DNA of 64,000 nt from JAKANT01 sp035502095. GTDB taxonomy: Bacteria > Pseudomonadota > Gammaproteobacteria > Burkholderiales > Burkholderiaceae_F. The translations under genes and the position numbers were made by a program. The notes under the pieces were generated by a model. It ran no database searches, was not told the origin of the DNA, and saw only the letters and a program-made list of their open reading frames with translations. Below are positions 24,104 through 32,394 of the stretch, piece by piece. The DNA lies in NCBI GenBank assembly GCA_035502095.1, contig DATJUX010000026.1, positions 124,001 to 188,000 on the forward strand, given 5' to 3'. Each line of letters starts with the position of its first letter. Position 1 is the stretch's first letter.

Positions 24104-25957
24104 CTAGCGGCGCGTGTCGAACAGGTCGTTGACGTCTTTCTTGAGCGCGGCCGCGATCTGGCGGCGTGCGCGGATGAAGGGCGAGTTCTGCGCCTCCTCG
24201 GCCAGGTACGCGTCCAGGTCGCCCTTTTCGCGCTGCAACCGCGGAACCAGGGCGAGAAAGAGATCGGTGAGCTCTGGGTCGAAGTGCTTGCCGCGCAGCG
24301 ACGCGATCTCGCGCAGCGAGTCTTCGACCGTCCACGCGTGCTTGTAAGGGCGCACGTGAGTGAGCGCGTCGAACACGTCGGCGAGCGCCGTGATGCGCGC
24401 GGCGAGCGGGATCATCGAACCCTTCAGCCGCGCCGGATAGCCGGTGCCGTCGAAGCGCTCGTGATGGTGGCGCGCGATCTCCTCGGCGACGTACATCTGC
24501 GGCACGTTCGACTTGGCGAGCAGCTCCGCCCCCGAGGTCGTGTGCGTCTCCATGATCGCGCGTTCCTGCGGGGTGAGCTTGCCGGGCTTGAGCAGGATCG
24601 CATCGGGCACTGCGAGCTTGCCGATGTCGTGCATGCGCGCCGCGAGGTCGATCAGGAAGCACGTATGGTCGTCGACGCCGTACTCGCGCGCGAGCAGCGA
24701 CGACATGCGCCCGACCCGATAGCAATGTTCGCCGGTGGTGTCGTCGTGCAGTTCGGCGGCGACGGATTGCTGCTCAAGCATCGCCGTGCGCGAGCGCATC
24801 AGGTCGCGGTCGGAGAGCTGGCCGCGCAGGACGGATTGGTGCAGATCCAGTGTGAGCTTCGCATCGTTGTCGAGCGATGCATCGATGCGGCGTTGATACT
24901 GGCTGTGATGCATCAGGACCTGGGCCTCGCGACCGTCCTGATGCAGTCGCTTCATTTCGCGCAGGTAGACCAATGCCGCGTCGGGTTGGCCTGCCGCCTC
25001 GTAGCCTTTGATCAGAGCGGGCAAGGCATCGTGCAGCATTCCGGGCATGTCGCTACGTGCCCGTTCAAGGGCGCGCTTCAGCCTCGTGAGTCCGATATCG
25101 GTGTTGCCCGAATGGACCTCGGTCAACCCCTCGGCGATTGCTGCCAGCACCTCGGCACGCGCGGAACGCGAACGTTCCGCTACCTCCTTGGCGAGTTTCG
25201 CGCGCTCGCGAGCCTGGTCAACCAGGCCGACCTCGAGTAACAACCGCGTGTAGTGGTGCTCGTGAAACACCTGAACCAACATGTCTGCCGCGGTCTCTGG
25301 TGGACATGATTCCTTGATCACCTGCTGGATCGCGTTCAATCCACGGCCCGCGTCGCCGAGGAACAGTGCCGCCCCGGCAATGTTGCTCAACGCCGAACGC
25401 CGGGTAGCTTGCAGTTGCGCCGACGGTCCCGCAATTTCGATGACTCGTTCGTAGCACGCCACCGCGTCGGCGTAATGTGCCGAGTAGTAGTAGGCCACGC
25501 CTGTGTTGAGCCATAGAGCACACTCCTGAGTCACGTCTCCAAGGCGGCGCGCGATTTCAATCGCTTCGGCGTAGCACTCGATCGCGTTCGGTATGTCGCG
25601 CGTGTCCGCAAGCACACCGCCAAGACATTTCAGCGCTTTGCAGAGCCAGCTCGGATCGCCAAGGCGTCGGGCAATTTCAACCGCATCACGTGCAGGCGCC
25701 AGCCCGGCATCGGGTTGGGCAGCCCGGTAGTAGTGGGTCATGACTCCCAACAAACACGACACGCGACCGGCGCAGACGAGGGTTGAGGGAACTTGCTGCA
25801 GAGCGTTGTATGCCGCCTCGATTAAGAGGCCTGTGTCGCTTGATGGGGCGGCGAGCTCGGCGCGAAGCAGCTCTCCTAACCGGTCCAGTAACTCCGGCGA
25901 AGCGCCAGAGGGGATTCGGTCGAGGACGGTTTGCAAGGGAGTGTTGCTTAGATCCAT
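24104..25957 (-). CDS. TPR-repeat protein with C-terminal HD-GYP phosphodiesterase domain
   Basis: 617 residues from ATG 25957 (a TTG lies just before it). Residues about 1-370 are helical tetratricopeptide-like repeats, for example DIPNAIECYAEAIEIARRLGD and HYADAVACYERVIEIAG. After a linker (DLMRSRTAMLEQQ) the HD-GYP domain at about 395-560 has HDIGK and HHERFDGTGYP, the metal and substrate motifs of active c-di-GMP phosphodiesterases. No receiver domain or membrane segment is present, so the signal is probably a cytoplasmic ligand or protein bound by the TPR region. The gene is divergent from a small double-glycine peptide gene with 142 bases between them. Confidence 0.9.
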   Translation of the reverse strand: MDLSNTPLQTVLDRIPSGASPELLDRLGELLRAELAAPSSDTGLLIEAAYNALQQVPSTLVCAGRVSCLLGVMTHYYRAAQPDAGLAPARDAVEIARRLGDPSWLCKALKCLGGVLADTRDIPNAIECYAEAIEIARRLGDVTQECALWLNTGVAYYYSAHYADAVACYERVIEIAGPSAQLQATRRSALSNIAGAALFLGDAGRGLNAIQQVIKESCPPETAADMLVQVFHEHHYTRLLLEVGLVDQARERAKLAKEVAERSRSARAEVLAAIAEGLTEVHSGNTDIGLTRLKRALERARSDMPGMLHDALPALIKGYEAAGQPDAALVYLREMKRLHQDGREAQVLMHHSQYQRRIDASLDNDAKLTLDLHQSVLRGQLSDRDLMRSRTAMLEQQSVAAELHDDTTGEHCYRVGRMSSLLAREYGVDDHTCFLIDLAARMHDIGKLAVPDAILLKPGKLTPQERAIMETHTTSGAELLAKSNVPQMYVAEEIARHHHERFDGTGYPARLKGSMIPLAARITALADVFDALTHVRPYKHAWTVEDSLREIASLRGKHFDPELTDLFLALVPRLQREKGDLDAYLAEEAQNSPFIRARRQIAAALKKDVNDLFDTRR

Positions 25958-25986
25958 CAATCAAGACCGAACCGCGGCCCCGGCGC

Positions 25987-26017
25987 TTGCCACGCCAGCC
26001 TAGTCCGAGGCTATATT
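25987..26017 (+). promoter_or_regulatory. Predicted promoter of the small peptide gene
   Basis: TTGCCA at 25987-25992 and TATATT at 26012-26017 are spaced 19 bases apart, a little long for sigma-70. The region is clearly more AT-rich than its surroundings. Transcription would start near 26024, giving a leader of about 75 bases. Confidence 0.45.
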
Positions 26018-26024
26018 CCGCCTA

Positions 26025-26039
26025 ACCGAGTCAATCGGT
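26025..26039. promoter_or_regulatory. Candidate operator (inverted repeat) downstream of the -10 box
   Basis: ACCGA-gtcaa-TCGGT forms a short inverted repeat immediately after the predicted transcription start of the peptide gene. Its position suits a repressor site or a small leader hairpin. No regulator can be assigned. Confidence 0.35.
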
Positions 26040-26099
26040 CGATTTGGTAGGTTCTTTAGCACCACTTCAGAACTTACACACCAACCCGGGGAGGTCGGA

Positions 26100-26225
26100 A
26101 TGCTTCAAAGCCAAGAGCAAGTCGCTGAAGTTGCCCAGGAAGAAGAGACGTCGGTCGTCGAGTTGTCCGAGGCCGATCTTCAGTGGATCGGCGGCGGCGC
26201 CGGGATCATTGACCTCGGCTACTGA
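26100..26225 (+). CDS. Small double-glycine leader peptide (candidate secreted signal or RiPP precursor)
   Basis: 41 residues from ATG 26100, with GGGGAGG (26088-26094) upstream. Residues 22-33 read LSEADLQWIGGG, an exact match to the double-glycine leader pattern LSxxE/DLxxIxGG recognised by C39-peptidase ABC exporters. The leader is acidic (EEE at 14-16). Cleavage after the glycines leaves AGIIDLGY, eight residues: very short for a bacteriocin but the usual size of a peptide pheromone. No exporter, immunity or modification gene is nearby. A strong hairpin terminator follows 19 bases after the stop, making this a single-gene unit. The divergent neighbour is the TPR/HD-GYP protein. A frame from 26044 overlaps it but has no ribosome binding site or motif. 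Confidence 0.7.
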   Translation: MLQSQEQVAEVAQEEETSVVELSEADLQWIGGGAGIIDLGY

Positions 26226-26243
26226 GACAAGTAGCTCGATCCA

Positions 26244-26267
26244 AAAAGGGGCTGGATGGCCCCTTTT
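26244..26267. terminator. Bidirectional rho-independent terminator
   Basis: AAAAGGGGC pairs perfectly with GCCCCTTTT around a six-base loop (TGGATG). On the plus strand it ends the peptide transcript; on the minus strand the stem is followed by a T run and can end the kinase transcript that stops at 26304. Confidence 0.85.
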
Positions 26268-26303
26268 GCTTTGTCCGACAAATCTCGAGCGATCACTTTT
26301 CTG

Positions 26304-27779
26304 CTAGCGGCTACCTCCCCCAAACCGCGCCTCGATCGTCGTCCCCGCTCCCACCGTGCTTCGTACGCTCAACGTCGCGTCATGAAGCTCCGCCACACGT
26401 TTCACGATAGCGAGCCCTAACCCAGCCGACCCATCTCGCCCGGGCTGAGCCGCCCTGTAGAAGCGCTCGAATACGTGCGGCAGGTCCTCGGGTGCAATGC
26501 CGCAGCCGGTGTCGGCGACCGTGAGCGCCGCACCATCCGCGGTTCCCGTCGCCTTCAGGACGACCGAACCGCCGGCCGGCGTGAACTTCAGTGCGTTCTC
26601 GACCAGGTTTTCGATCAGTCGCTCGACCATCGCGATATCCGCCCAGACCATCGGCGCGGACGGATCGGTCGCCACTTCCAGCTTGACTCCCCGGCTGTCG
26701 GCCGACAAGCGGTACTTCTGGCCGATGTCGCTCACGAGCTCCGGGAGCGAAAACGCCTCCCGCCTGGGTTCGGTCTCGGGGGCATCGAGCTTGGCGAGTT
26801 CGAACATCTGTTCCACCAGCCGCGCCAAGCGTTCCGCATGTCTGTTTGCGATCTCGAGATAGTGGCGCTGCTGCGTTTCGGGCAGCACGTCGCCCTTCAT
26901 CAACAGCGTCTGCAAGTACCCGCGCAAGGCCGCGAGCGGCGTACGCAGGTCGTGCGACGCGTTGAGCACCGCCGTGCGCCGCCCCTCGTCGATCGAGCGC
27001 AACTGCTTGAGCTGCGCGACCATGCGGTCGCCGATCTCGCCGAACACCATGGCCAGCCGCGCGATTTCATCCGGCGCACGCGGCGCCGGGGGCAGCAGCG
27101 GCGGCGCCGTAAAGCCGTTGGCCCGAAACGCCTCGACGGCCGCCGTCAGGCGGCGCAAGCGCCCGGTGAGGACACGAAACAGCACCAGCGCGGCAACCAG
27201 CGCGAACAGCAGGCTCGTGACCAGCGCTCCCAGGATCAGCGGCACGACGTAGCCGCGCGACGCCGCCATCGCCCGGTGTGCGGCGTCGGACTGGCCCAGG
27301 ACCACATACACGTACCCCATCGGATTGGCCGGGCTGCCGATCGGCGCCGCCGAAAAGATCGTCGTGCGGCCGGCATCGCGCGGATCGGTGCCGTGCAGGG
27401 GCATCGAGCGTTCGCGGGCGATGAACTGGCGCACCGGCCCGAGATCCACCTGCGGCTGCGGGAGCTGACCCTGCGGATCGGAATGCGCCTGGACCGCGCC
27501 ACGTTCGTCGAGCAGATAGACGTCGACATCCGGATTGAGGCGCTTCACGTACGAAAGCACGTCCGCGAACGCATGGGCGTCTAGGACGCCGCTGATCGTG
27601 TGATGTTCGCGCGCGAGCGTCTGCGCCAGCTCCGCGTTGGCGCGCTGCGTCATTTCCTCGCGGTACATCGATTCGAAGTTCGTCAGGATCAGCGCGAATG
27701 CGACCCCGAGCAACGCGAAGAGCGCCACCAGCGCGAGCGCCAGCCGCACGTACAACTGGTCGAACAGCGCCGGGCGCAT
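26304..27779 (-). CDS. Two-component sensor histidine kinase
   Basis: 491 residues. Two transmembrane helices (about 11-31 and 175-200) frame a periplasmic sensor region. A HAMP-like linker follows, then the phospho-acceptor box NASHDLRTPLAALRGY, the N box IENLVENALKF and the G boxes DTGCGIAPED and GSAGLGLAIVK. All catalytic residues are present. The gene lies 9 bases after the response regulator and is co-transcribed with it. The sensed signal is unknown. Confidence 0.92.
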   Translation of the reverse strand: MRPALFDQLYVRLALALVALFALLGVAFALILTNFESMYREEMTQRANAELAQTLAREHHTISGVLDAHAFADVLSYVKRLNPDVDVYLLDERGAVQAHSDPQGQLPQPQVDLGPVRQFIARERSMPLHGTDPRDAGRTTIFSAAPIGSPANPMGYVYVVLGQSDAAHRAMAASRGYVVPLILGALVTSLLFALVAALVLFRVLTGRLRRLTAAVEAFRANGFTAPPLLPPAPRAPDEIARLAMVFGEIGDRMVAQLKQLRSIDEGRRTAVLNASHDLRTPLAALRGYLQTLLMKGDVLPETQQRHYLEIANRHAERLARLVEQMFELAKLDAPETEPRREAFSLPELVSDIGQKYRLSADSRGVKLEVATDPSAPMVWADIAMVERLIENLVENALKFTPAGGSVVLKATGTADGAALTVADTGCGIAPEDLPHVFERFYRAAQPGRDGSAGLGLAIVKRVAELHDATLSVRSTVGAGTTIEARFGGGSR

Positions 27780-27788
27780 CGGGGCGGG

Positions 27789-28502
27789 TCACCCGGCGCG
27801 GCGTGGTGGGTCATCGGCGAACTTGTATCCCACGCCCCACACCGTGCGCAGGTAGTGCGGGTTGGCTGGATCGGTTTCGAGCTTGGCGCGCAGCCGGTTG
27901 ATGTGCGAGTTCACGGTGTGCGCGTAGCCTGCGTGCGCGCCGCCCCAGACGGAATCGAGCAGTTGCTCCCGCGAGAACACGCGCCCGGGATGACGCGCGA
28001 AGTGCAGCAGCAGGTCGAACTCTTTCGCGGTGAGCTCGATCTCGCGGCCGCCGACGCTCACGCTGCGGCGCGCGGGGTCGATCGCGAGGTCGCCGAAGCT
28101 GATCGCGGCAGCCTGGGCGCCGGTCCGCGCCAGCCCTTCCATGCGGCGCACGATCGCCTTCGCGCGCGCGACCAGTTCGAGCACGTTGAAGGGCTTGACG
28201 AGGTAGTCGTCGGCGCCGGTTTCCAGCCCGAGGACCCGTTCAGCGTCGCTGCCGCGAGCGGTGAGCATCAGCACCGGGATGTAACGTGGCAGCGCGCGCA
28301 ACCGGCGACACACCTCCAGGCCATCCAGTCCCGGCAGGCCGAGATCGAGCACGACCAGGTCCGGCGCGCGGCTCTGCACCTCGCGCAACGCGGAGGGACC
28401 GTCGCCGCACACCCTCACGTCACGGGCGATCTCGCCCAGGTGCAGGGCGGCCAGTTCGGCAAGATCGCGCTGGTCTTCGACGATGAGGATCGACTCGAGC
28501 AT
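27789..28502 (-). CDS. OmpR-family response regulator
   Basis: 237 residues from ATG 28502. The receiver domain begins SILIVEDQRDLAE; the phospho-acceptor Asp is in LVVLDLGLPGLDG and the Lys in DDYLVKPF. The C-terminal winged-helix DNA-binding domain contains LTAKEFDLLLHFARHPGRV and ends with TVWGVGYKF. It is the partner of the downstream kinase. The phospho-output is transcriptional; targets are unknown. Confidence 0.93.
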   Translation of the reverse strand: MLESILIVEDQRDLAELAALHLGEIARDVRVCGDGPSALREVQSRAPDLVVLDLGLPGLDGLEVCRRLRALPRYIPVLMLTARGSDAERVLGLETGADDYLVKPFNVLELVARAKAIVRRMEGLARTGAQAAAISFGDLAIDPARRSVSVGGREIELTAKEFDLLLHFARHPGRVFSREQLLDSVWGGAHAGYAHTVNSHINRLRAKLETDPANPHYLRTVWGVGYKFADDPPRRAG

Positions 28503-28618
28503 GACGGGCTTGGGCGCGCCGATGCACGCCCGTGCAGCGCCAACGGCATTGGTCGGCGCCGACCCCCGGGACCTTACAGCAACCCGGCGGCGGAGAGAGC
28601 GTGACGACATTTGGCGCC

Positions 28619-28632
28619 GAATTGAACAATTC
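28619..28632. promoter_or_regulatory. Palindromic site between divergent regulator genes
   Basis: GAATTG-AA-CAATTC is a perfect 14-bp AT-rich inverted repeat in the 231-bp spacer between the response regulator (leftward) and the ECF sigma factor (rightward). It resembles an operator bound by a dimer. Which protein binds it is unknown. Confidence 0.4.
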
Positions 28633-28733
28633 TCCCGCCTCGCGTGAGACTTGCGTGATCTTTGGCATGAAGACTGGCGTCCATCGATCGCACGCCGGAT
28701 TTCCCGGCGCGGCGACCACCAACGGAGCGCCCG

Positions 28734-29276
28734 ATGTCCCTGCACAGTCTCGATTCCGAACGGATCGATCACCTACGCCGTCGCCTGGTTGCCTACGCGC
28801 GCCGCTGTCTGAACGACGGCCACGCCGCGGAGGACGCCGCCCAGGAAGCGTTGATCGCGATGCTCGCCGCGCCCGACCGTTTTCGCGGCGAATCGGCACT
28901 CGAGACCTACGCGATCGGAATCCTGCAGCACAAGATCACCGACATCCATCGCGCGCGCGGACGCGAGACGCCGTGCGACGAGGCCACCCTCGAGGGCGAG
29001 GCCGACCGCCAGGCGCCGGCGCCCGACGAGAGCCGGGAGATCGACACCGCGAAATTCTGGAAGATGCTGCGCGCGAGCCTGAAGCAGCTTCCGCACCGCG
29101 AGCGCACCGTGTTCTGGCTGCGCGACGTGACCGAGTGGCCGACGCAGGCCGTAAGCGACTATCTCGGCATCAACGACAACCACGTCCATGTTCTCCTGCA
29201 CCGCGCACGCGGCAAGCTGCGCAAGGACCTGCCGCGGGAGTTCCCGCGCGCGCTTGTCGCGGCGCCGGTCCTGTAG
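28734..29276 (+). CDS. ECF-type sigma factor
   Basis: 180 residues. Region 2 is visible in YARRCLNDGHAAEDAAQEALIAML and region 4 in LPHRERTVFWLRDVTEWPTQAVSDYLGI followed by the recognition helix NDNHVHVLLHRARGKLR. GGAG precedes ATG 28734. No zinc-finger or membrane anti-sigma gene is adjacent, which is unusual for this class; its control may be by a distant anti-sigma or by the neighbouring two-component system. Confidence 0.88.
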   Translation: MSLHSLDSERIDHLRRRLVAYARRCLNDGHAAEDAAQEALIAMLAAPDRFRGESALETYAIGILQHKITDIHRARGRETPCDEATLEGEADRQAPAPDESREIDTAKFWKMLRASLKQLPHRERTVFWLRDVTEWPTQAVSDYLGINDNHVHVLLHRARGKLRKDLPREFPRALVAAPVL

Positions 29277-29347
29277 GCCCTGCGGGCTGTCCTCCTGCGC
29301 CCGAACGAGGAGCGAGGCACAATCGTCTCTCTCACCGGGAGACAGCC

Positions 29348-30319
29348 TTGAACTACCGTCGCCTCGGCCGGTCCGGCCTGCTTGTCAGCGAGCTTTCGTT
29401 CGGGTCGTGGGTGACGTACGGCAACCAGCTGGACAACCGGGCGGCGCGCGAGTGCATGGCCGCCGCCTGGGATGCCGGCGTCAACTTCTTCGACAACGCC
29501 GAGATCTACGCGCGCGGCGAGTCGGAGCGGATCATGGGCGCGGTGCTGAAGGAACTCGGCTGGCCGCGTAGCCGGTTGGTGATCTCGACCAAGTTCTTCT
29601 GGGGCCTTGGCGACGGGCCGAACGAGAAGAACACGCTCAACCGCAAGTACCTCATGCAGGCGATCGATGGGTCGCTCTCGCGCTTGTCGCTCGATTACGT
29701 CGACCTGGTGTTCTGCCACCGCGCGGATCCGAACACGCCGATCGAGGAGACCGTGTGGGCGATGCACGACATCGTCACGTCGGGGCGCGCGACGTACTGG
29801 GGAACCAGCGAGTGGAGCGCGGACGAAGTGCGCGCCGCATGGGAGGTCTCCGAGCGCCATCACCTGCACAAGCCGGTGATGGAGCAGCCGCAGTACAACC
29901 TGTTCCATCGCCAGCGGGTGGAGCGCGAGTACGCGCGGCTGTACGCCGAGCTCGGCATCGGGCTTACGACCTGGAGTCCGCTGGCGAGCGGTCTCCTCAC
30001 CGGCAAGTACCGCGACGGGATCCCGGCCGGCTCGCGCGGCACGCTGGAGAACTACGCGTTCCTGCGCGAGCGTCTGATCGATCCGACCCGCAACAACATC
30101 GTCGGCGAACTGGCTGCAGTCGCCGACGATCTCGGCTGCTCGCTCGCGCAGCTCGCGCTGGCCTGGTGCCTGAAGAATCCCCACGTGAGCACGGTCATCA
30201 CCGGCGCGAGCCGCACCGCACAGGTACGCGAAAACATGGGCGCCACCGAGATCGCGGCGCAGATCGACACAGGCGTGCTCCAGCGTATCGACTCGATCAT
30301 CGGTGGGGCGTACGACTAG
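29348..30319 (+). CDS. Aldo/keto reductase (potassium-channel beta-subunit-like)
   Basis: 323 residues from a TTG start with GGGAG six bases upstream; no ATG fits the conserved N-terminus NYRRLGRSGLLVSELSFG. The TIM-barrel family motifs are present: catalytic Asp and Tyr in FFDNAEIYARGESE, Lys in VISTKFFWG, and the NADPH-binding end LKNPHVSTVITGASR. Similar enzymes (YghZ group) reduce aldehydes such as methylglyoxal. The substrate here is unknown. Confidence 0.9.
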   Translation: MNYRRLGRSGLLVSELSFGSWVTYGNQLDNRAARECMAAAWDAGVNFFDNAEIYARGESERIMGAVLKELGWPRSRLVISTKFFWGLGDGPNEKNTLNRKYLMQAIDGSLSRLSLDYVDLVFCHRADPNTPIEETVWAMHDIVTSGRATYWGTSEWSADEVRAAWEVSERHHLHKPVMEQPQYNLFHRQRVEREYARLYAELGIGLTTWSPLASGLLTGKYRDGIPAGSRGTLENYAFLRERLIDPTRNNIVGELAAVADDLGCSLAQLALAWCLKNPHVSTVITGASRTAQVRENMGATEIAAQIDTGVLQRIDSIIGGAYD

Positions 30320-30341
30320 GCAAAGCACGTCGGTCCTGCAA

Positions 30342-31019
30342 ATGCGTGTGCTGATCATCGAGGACGACGGCCTGCTCGGCGACGGGCTCGCGAGCGGTTT
30401 GAGCGCGCTTGGTTTTGCCGTCGACTGGTTCAGGGAAACCAGGAGCGGCGCGCATGCGCTGGAAAATGCCCCGTACGACGCGATCATTCTCGACCTCGGA
30501 CTGCCGGGCGAAGACGGCATGGAATTCCTCCAGCGCATGCGCGCTGGCGGCTCGACCACGCCGGTGCTCGTGCTCACCGCGCGCGATGCGGTATCGAGCC
30601 GGATCGCCGGCCTCGACGCGGGCGCCGACGACTACCTCGTGAAGCCCGTCGCGCTGCAGGAGCTCGGCGCGCGGCTGCGCGCGATCACGCGGCGCGCCCG
30701 CGGGCGCCCGGAGCCGACCTGGCGCCACGGTGGCCTCGAATACAACCCGGCCTCGAAGTCGGTGGTCTGGAACGGCGAAACCGTGGTCCTTACCAGCCGC
30801 GAGCTCGCGCTGCTCGAACTGCTGCTGGCGAACCCGGACCGCGTGATGTCGAAGACGCAGATCCTCGAGAAGATGTACGGCTGGGGCGACGAACTGGAAA
30901 GCAACGCGATCGAGGTGTTCGTCTACAACCTGCGCCGCAAGATCGCGCCCGAAATCGTTCGCACCGTGCGCGGCGTCGGTTATGCGCTCGGCCCGCCGGC
31001 GGTGAAGCCGAGCTCATGA
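30342..31019 (+). CDS. OmpR-family response regulator (QseB/PmrA-like)
   Basis: 225 residues from ATG 30342. The receiver has IIEDDGLLGDGL, the phospho-acceptor in IILDLGLPGEDG and Lys in DDYLVKPV. A winged-helix domain follows with LTSRELALLELLLANPDRV and VRTVRGVGYAL. Its stop overlaps the start of the sensor kinase by four bases (ATGA), so the pair is translationally coupled. Confidence 0.93.
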   Translation: MRVLIIEDDGLLGDGLASGLSALGFAVDWFRETRSGAHALENAPYDAIILDLGLPGEDGMEFLQRMRAGGSTTPVLVLTARDAVSSRIAGLDAGADDYLVKPVALQELGARLRAITRRARGRPEPTWRHGGLEYNPASKSVVWNGETVVLTSRELALLELLLANPDRVMSKTQILEKMYGWGDELESNAIEVFVYNLRRKIAPEIVRTVRGVGYALGPPAVKPSS

Positions 31020-32386
31020 CGCTGCAACGGCGCCTGCTGATCCCGCTGTTGATCGGGGTGCCGCTGATGTGGCTGGCGGCGTTCGGGTACAGCGTGCTGC
31101 ACGCGGGCTACGAGATCAACGAGCTGTTCGATACGCAGCAGGTGCGCCTGGCGCAGCAGGTTGCGTCGGTGCTGCCCTCCGCGAATCTGCTGCCAACCCG
31201 GTTGAAGGCCCCCGTCGAGGCCACCCGCGGCGCGGCCGACCTCGACGATCTTTCGATTGCAGTGTGGGATGCTTCCGGAACGAAGCTGTTGTTCGACCGC
31301 GAAGGCGCGCAGCTGCCCTTCGTGCCCGGCATGCACGGGTTCGTCGACGCCACGATCGGGGGCGAGGTCTGGCGCTTGTACTACCTTCCGTCGGACGACG
31401 GCACACGCGTCGTCGCCGTCGGCCAGGAGCTCAAGGAACGCGACGAGCTGCTCACCGACCTGCTGAAGAGCCAGCTGCTGCCATGGGCGGTCACGTTGCC
31501 GCTGCTGCTTGCGGTGATCGCCTTGTCGGTGCGGCACGCCGTGCGCCCGGTGCGCGAGCTGGCGCATGACCTGGAGTCGCGTGGCGCCGAGGACCTGCGC
31601 CCGATGCACGGGAACAAGCTTCCCGACGACCTGCAGCCGATGCTCGCCGCGCTGAATCGTCTGTTCCAGCGCATCGGCGTCGCGCTGGAGAACGAACGGC
31701 GCCTCACGGCGGACGCTGCCCACGAGCTGCGCACACCGCTGGCCGCGCTGCGCGCACAGTGGGAGGCCGCCCAGGTCGCGCCCAGCGACGAGGCGCGCAA
31801 GCACGCCTTGAACCAGGTCGGGGTCGGCATCGAACGCCTCAGCCACCTGGTCGTGCAACTGCTCGCGCTCGCCGGCGCCGAGAGCACGCAGACGACCGCG
31901 ATGAAGCAGGCGGTGGTGTGGCCGAACGTCGTCGGCAACGCGTTGTCGGCCTGCCTTCCCATGATCGAGACGCGTGGCAGCGAAGTCGAAGTGCATTGGC
32001 CCGACGACTCCGCGGGCGCGGCCGCTCCGCTGCCGCTGCTCGGTGACGAAACCCTGCTTAGTACGTTACTGCGCAACCTGATCGACAACGCCCTGCGTTA
32101 TTCGCCGATCGGCAGCCATGTGCACGTGTTCTTCGAGCCCGATCGCATCGTCGTCGAAGACCAGGGCGGCGGCGTGCCGGCCGAGCAGATCCTTCGGCTG
32201 GGCGACCGGTTTCATCGCGCGGCGGGGCAAAGTGAAAGCGGTAGCGGGCTGGGTCTTTCGATCGTGCGCCGGATCGCCGCGCTGCATGGACTGGAAGTCC
32301 GGTTCGGCAACCGAATGGGCGCGAAGGAAGCGCCGGCCGGGCTGCGTGTCGAGGTGCGCCGTCGCGCCGGGCTCGTGCCAGCCTGA
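31016..32386 (+). CDS. Sensor histidine kinase (QseC-like)
   Basis: 456 residues with two transmembrane helices (about 8-28 and 160-178) around a periplasmic domain of about 130 residues. The kinase core has DAAHELRTPLAALRAQ, the N box LLRNLIDNALRYSP, DQGGGVP and GSGLGLSIV. The architecture and coupling to a QseB/PmrA-like regulator agree with QseC-type kinases. The signal is not predictable from this sequence. Confidence 0.92.
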   Translation: MTLQRRLLIPLLIGVPLMWLAAFGYSVLHAGYEINELFDTQQVRLAQQVASVLPSANLLPTRLKAPVEATRGAADLDDLSIAVWDASGTKLLFDREGAQLPFVPGMHGFVDATIGGEVWRLYYLPSDDGTRVVAVGQELKERDELLTDLLKSQLLPWAVTLPLLLAVIALSVRHAVRPVRELAHDLESRGAEDLRPMHGNKLPDDLQPMLAALNRLFQRIGVALENERRLTADAAHELRTPLAALRAQWEAAQVAPSDEARKHALNQVGVGIERLSHLVVQLLALAGAESTQTTAMKQAVVWPNVVGNALSACLPMIETRGSEVEVHWPDDSAGAAAPLPLLGDETLLSTLLRNLIDNALRYSPIGSHVHVFFEPDRIVVEDQGGGVPAEQILRLGDRFHRAAGQSESGSGLGLSIVRRIAALHGLEVRFGNRMGAKEAPAGLRVEVRRRAGLVPA

Positions 32387-32394
32387 GGTGCGGA

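Noticed and set aside
26044..26307. 87-codon plus-strand frame over the small peptide gene
   Set aside because: No ribosome binding site, Arg/Ser/Lys-rich product, and it runs through the terminator hairpin; the frame starting at 26100 has all expected signals.
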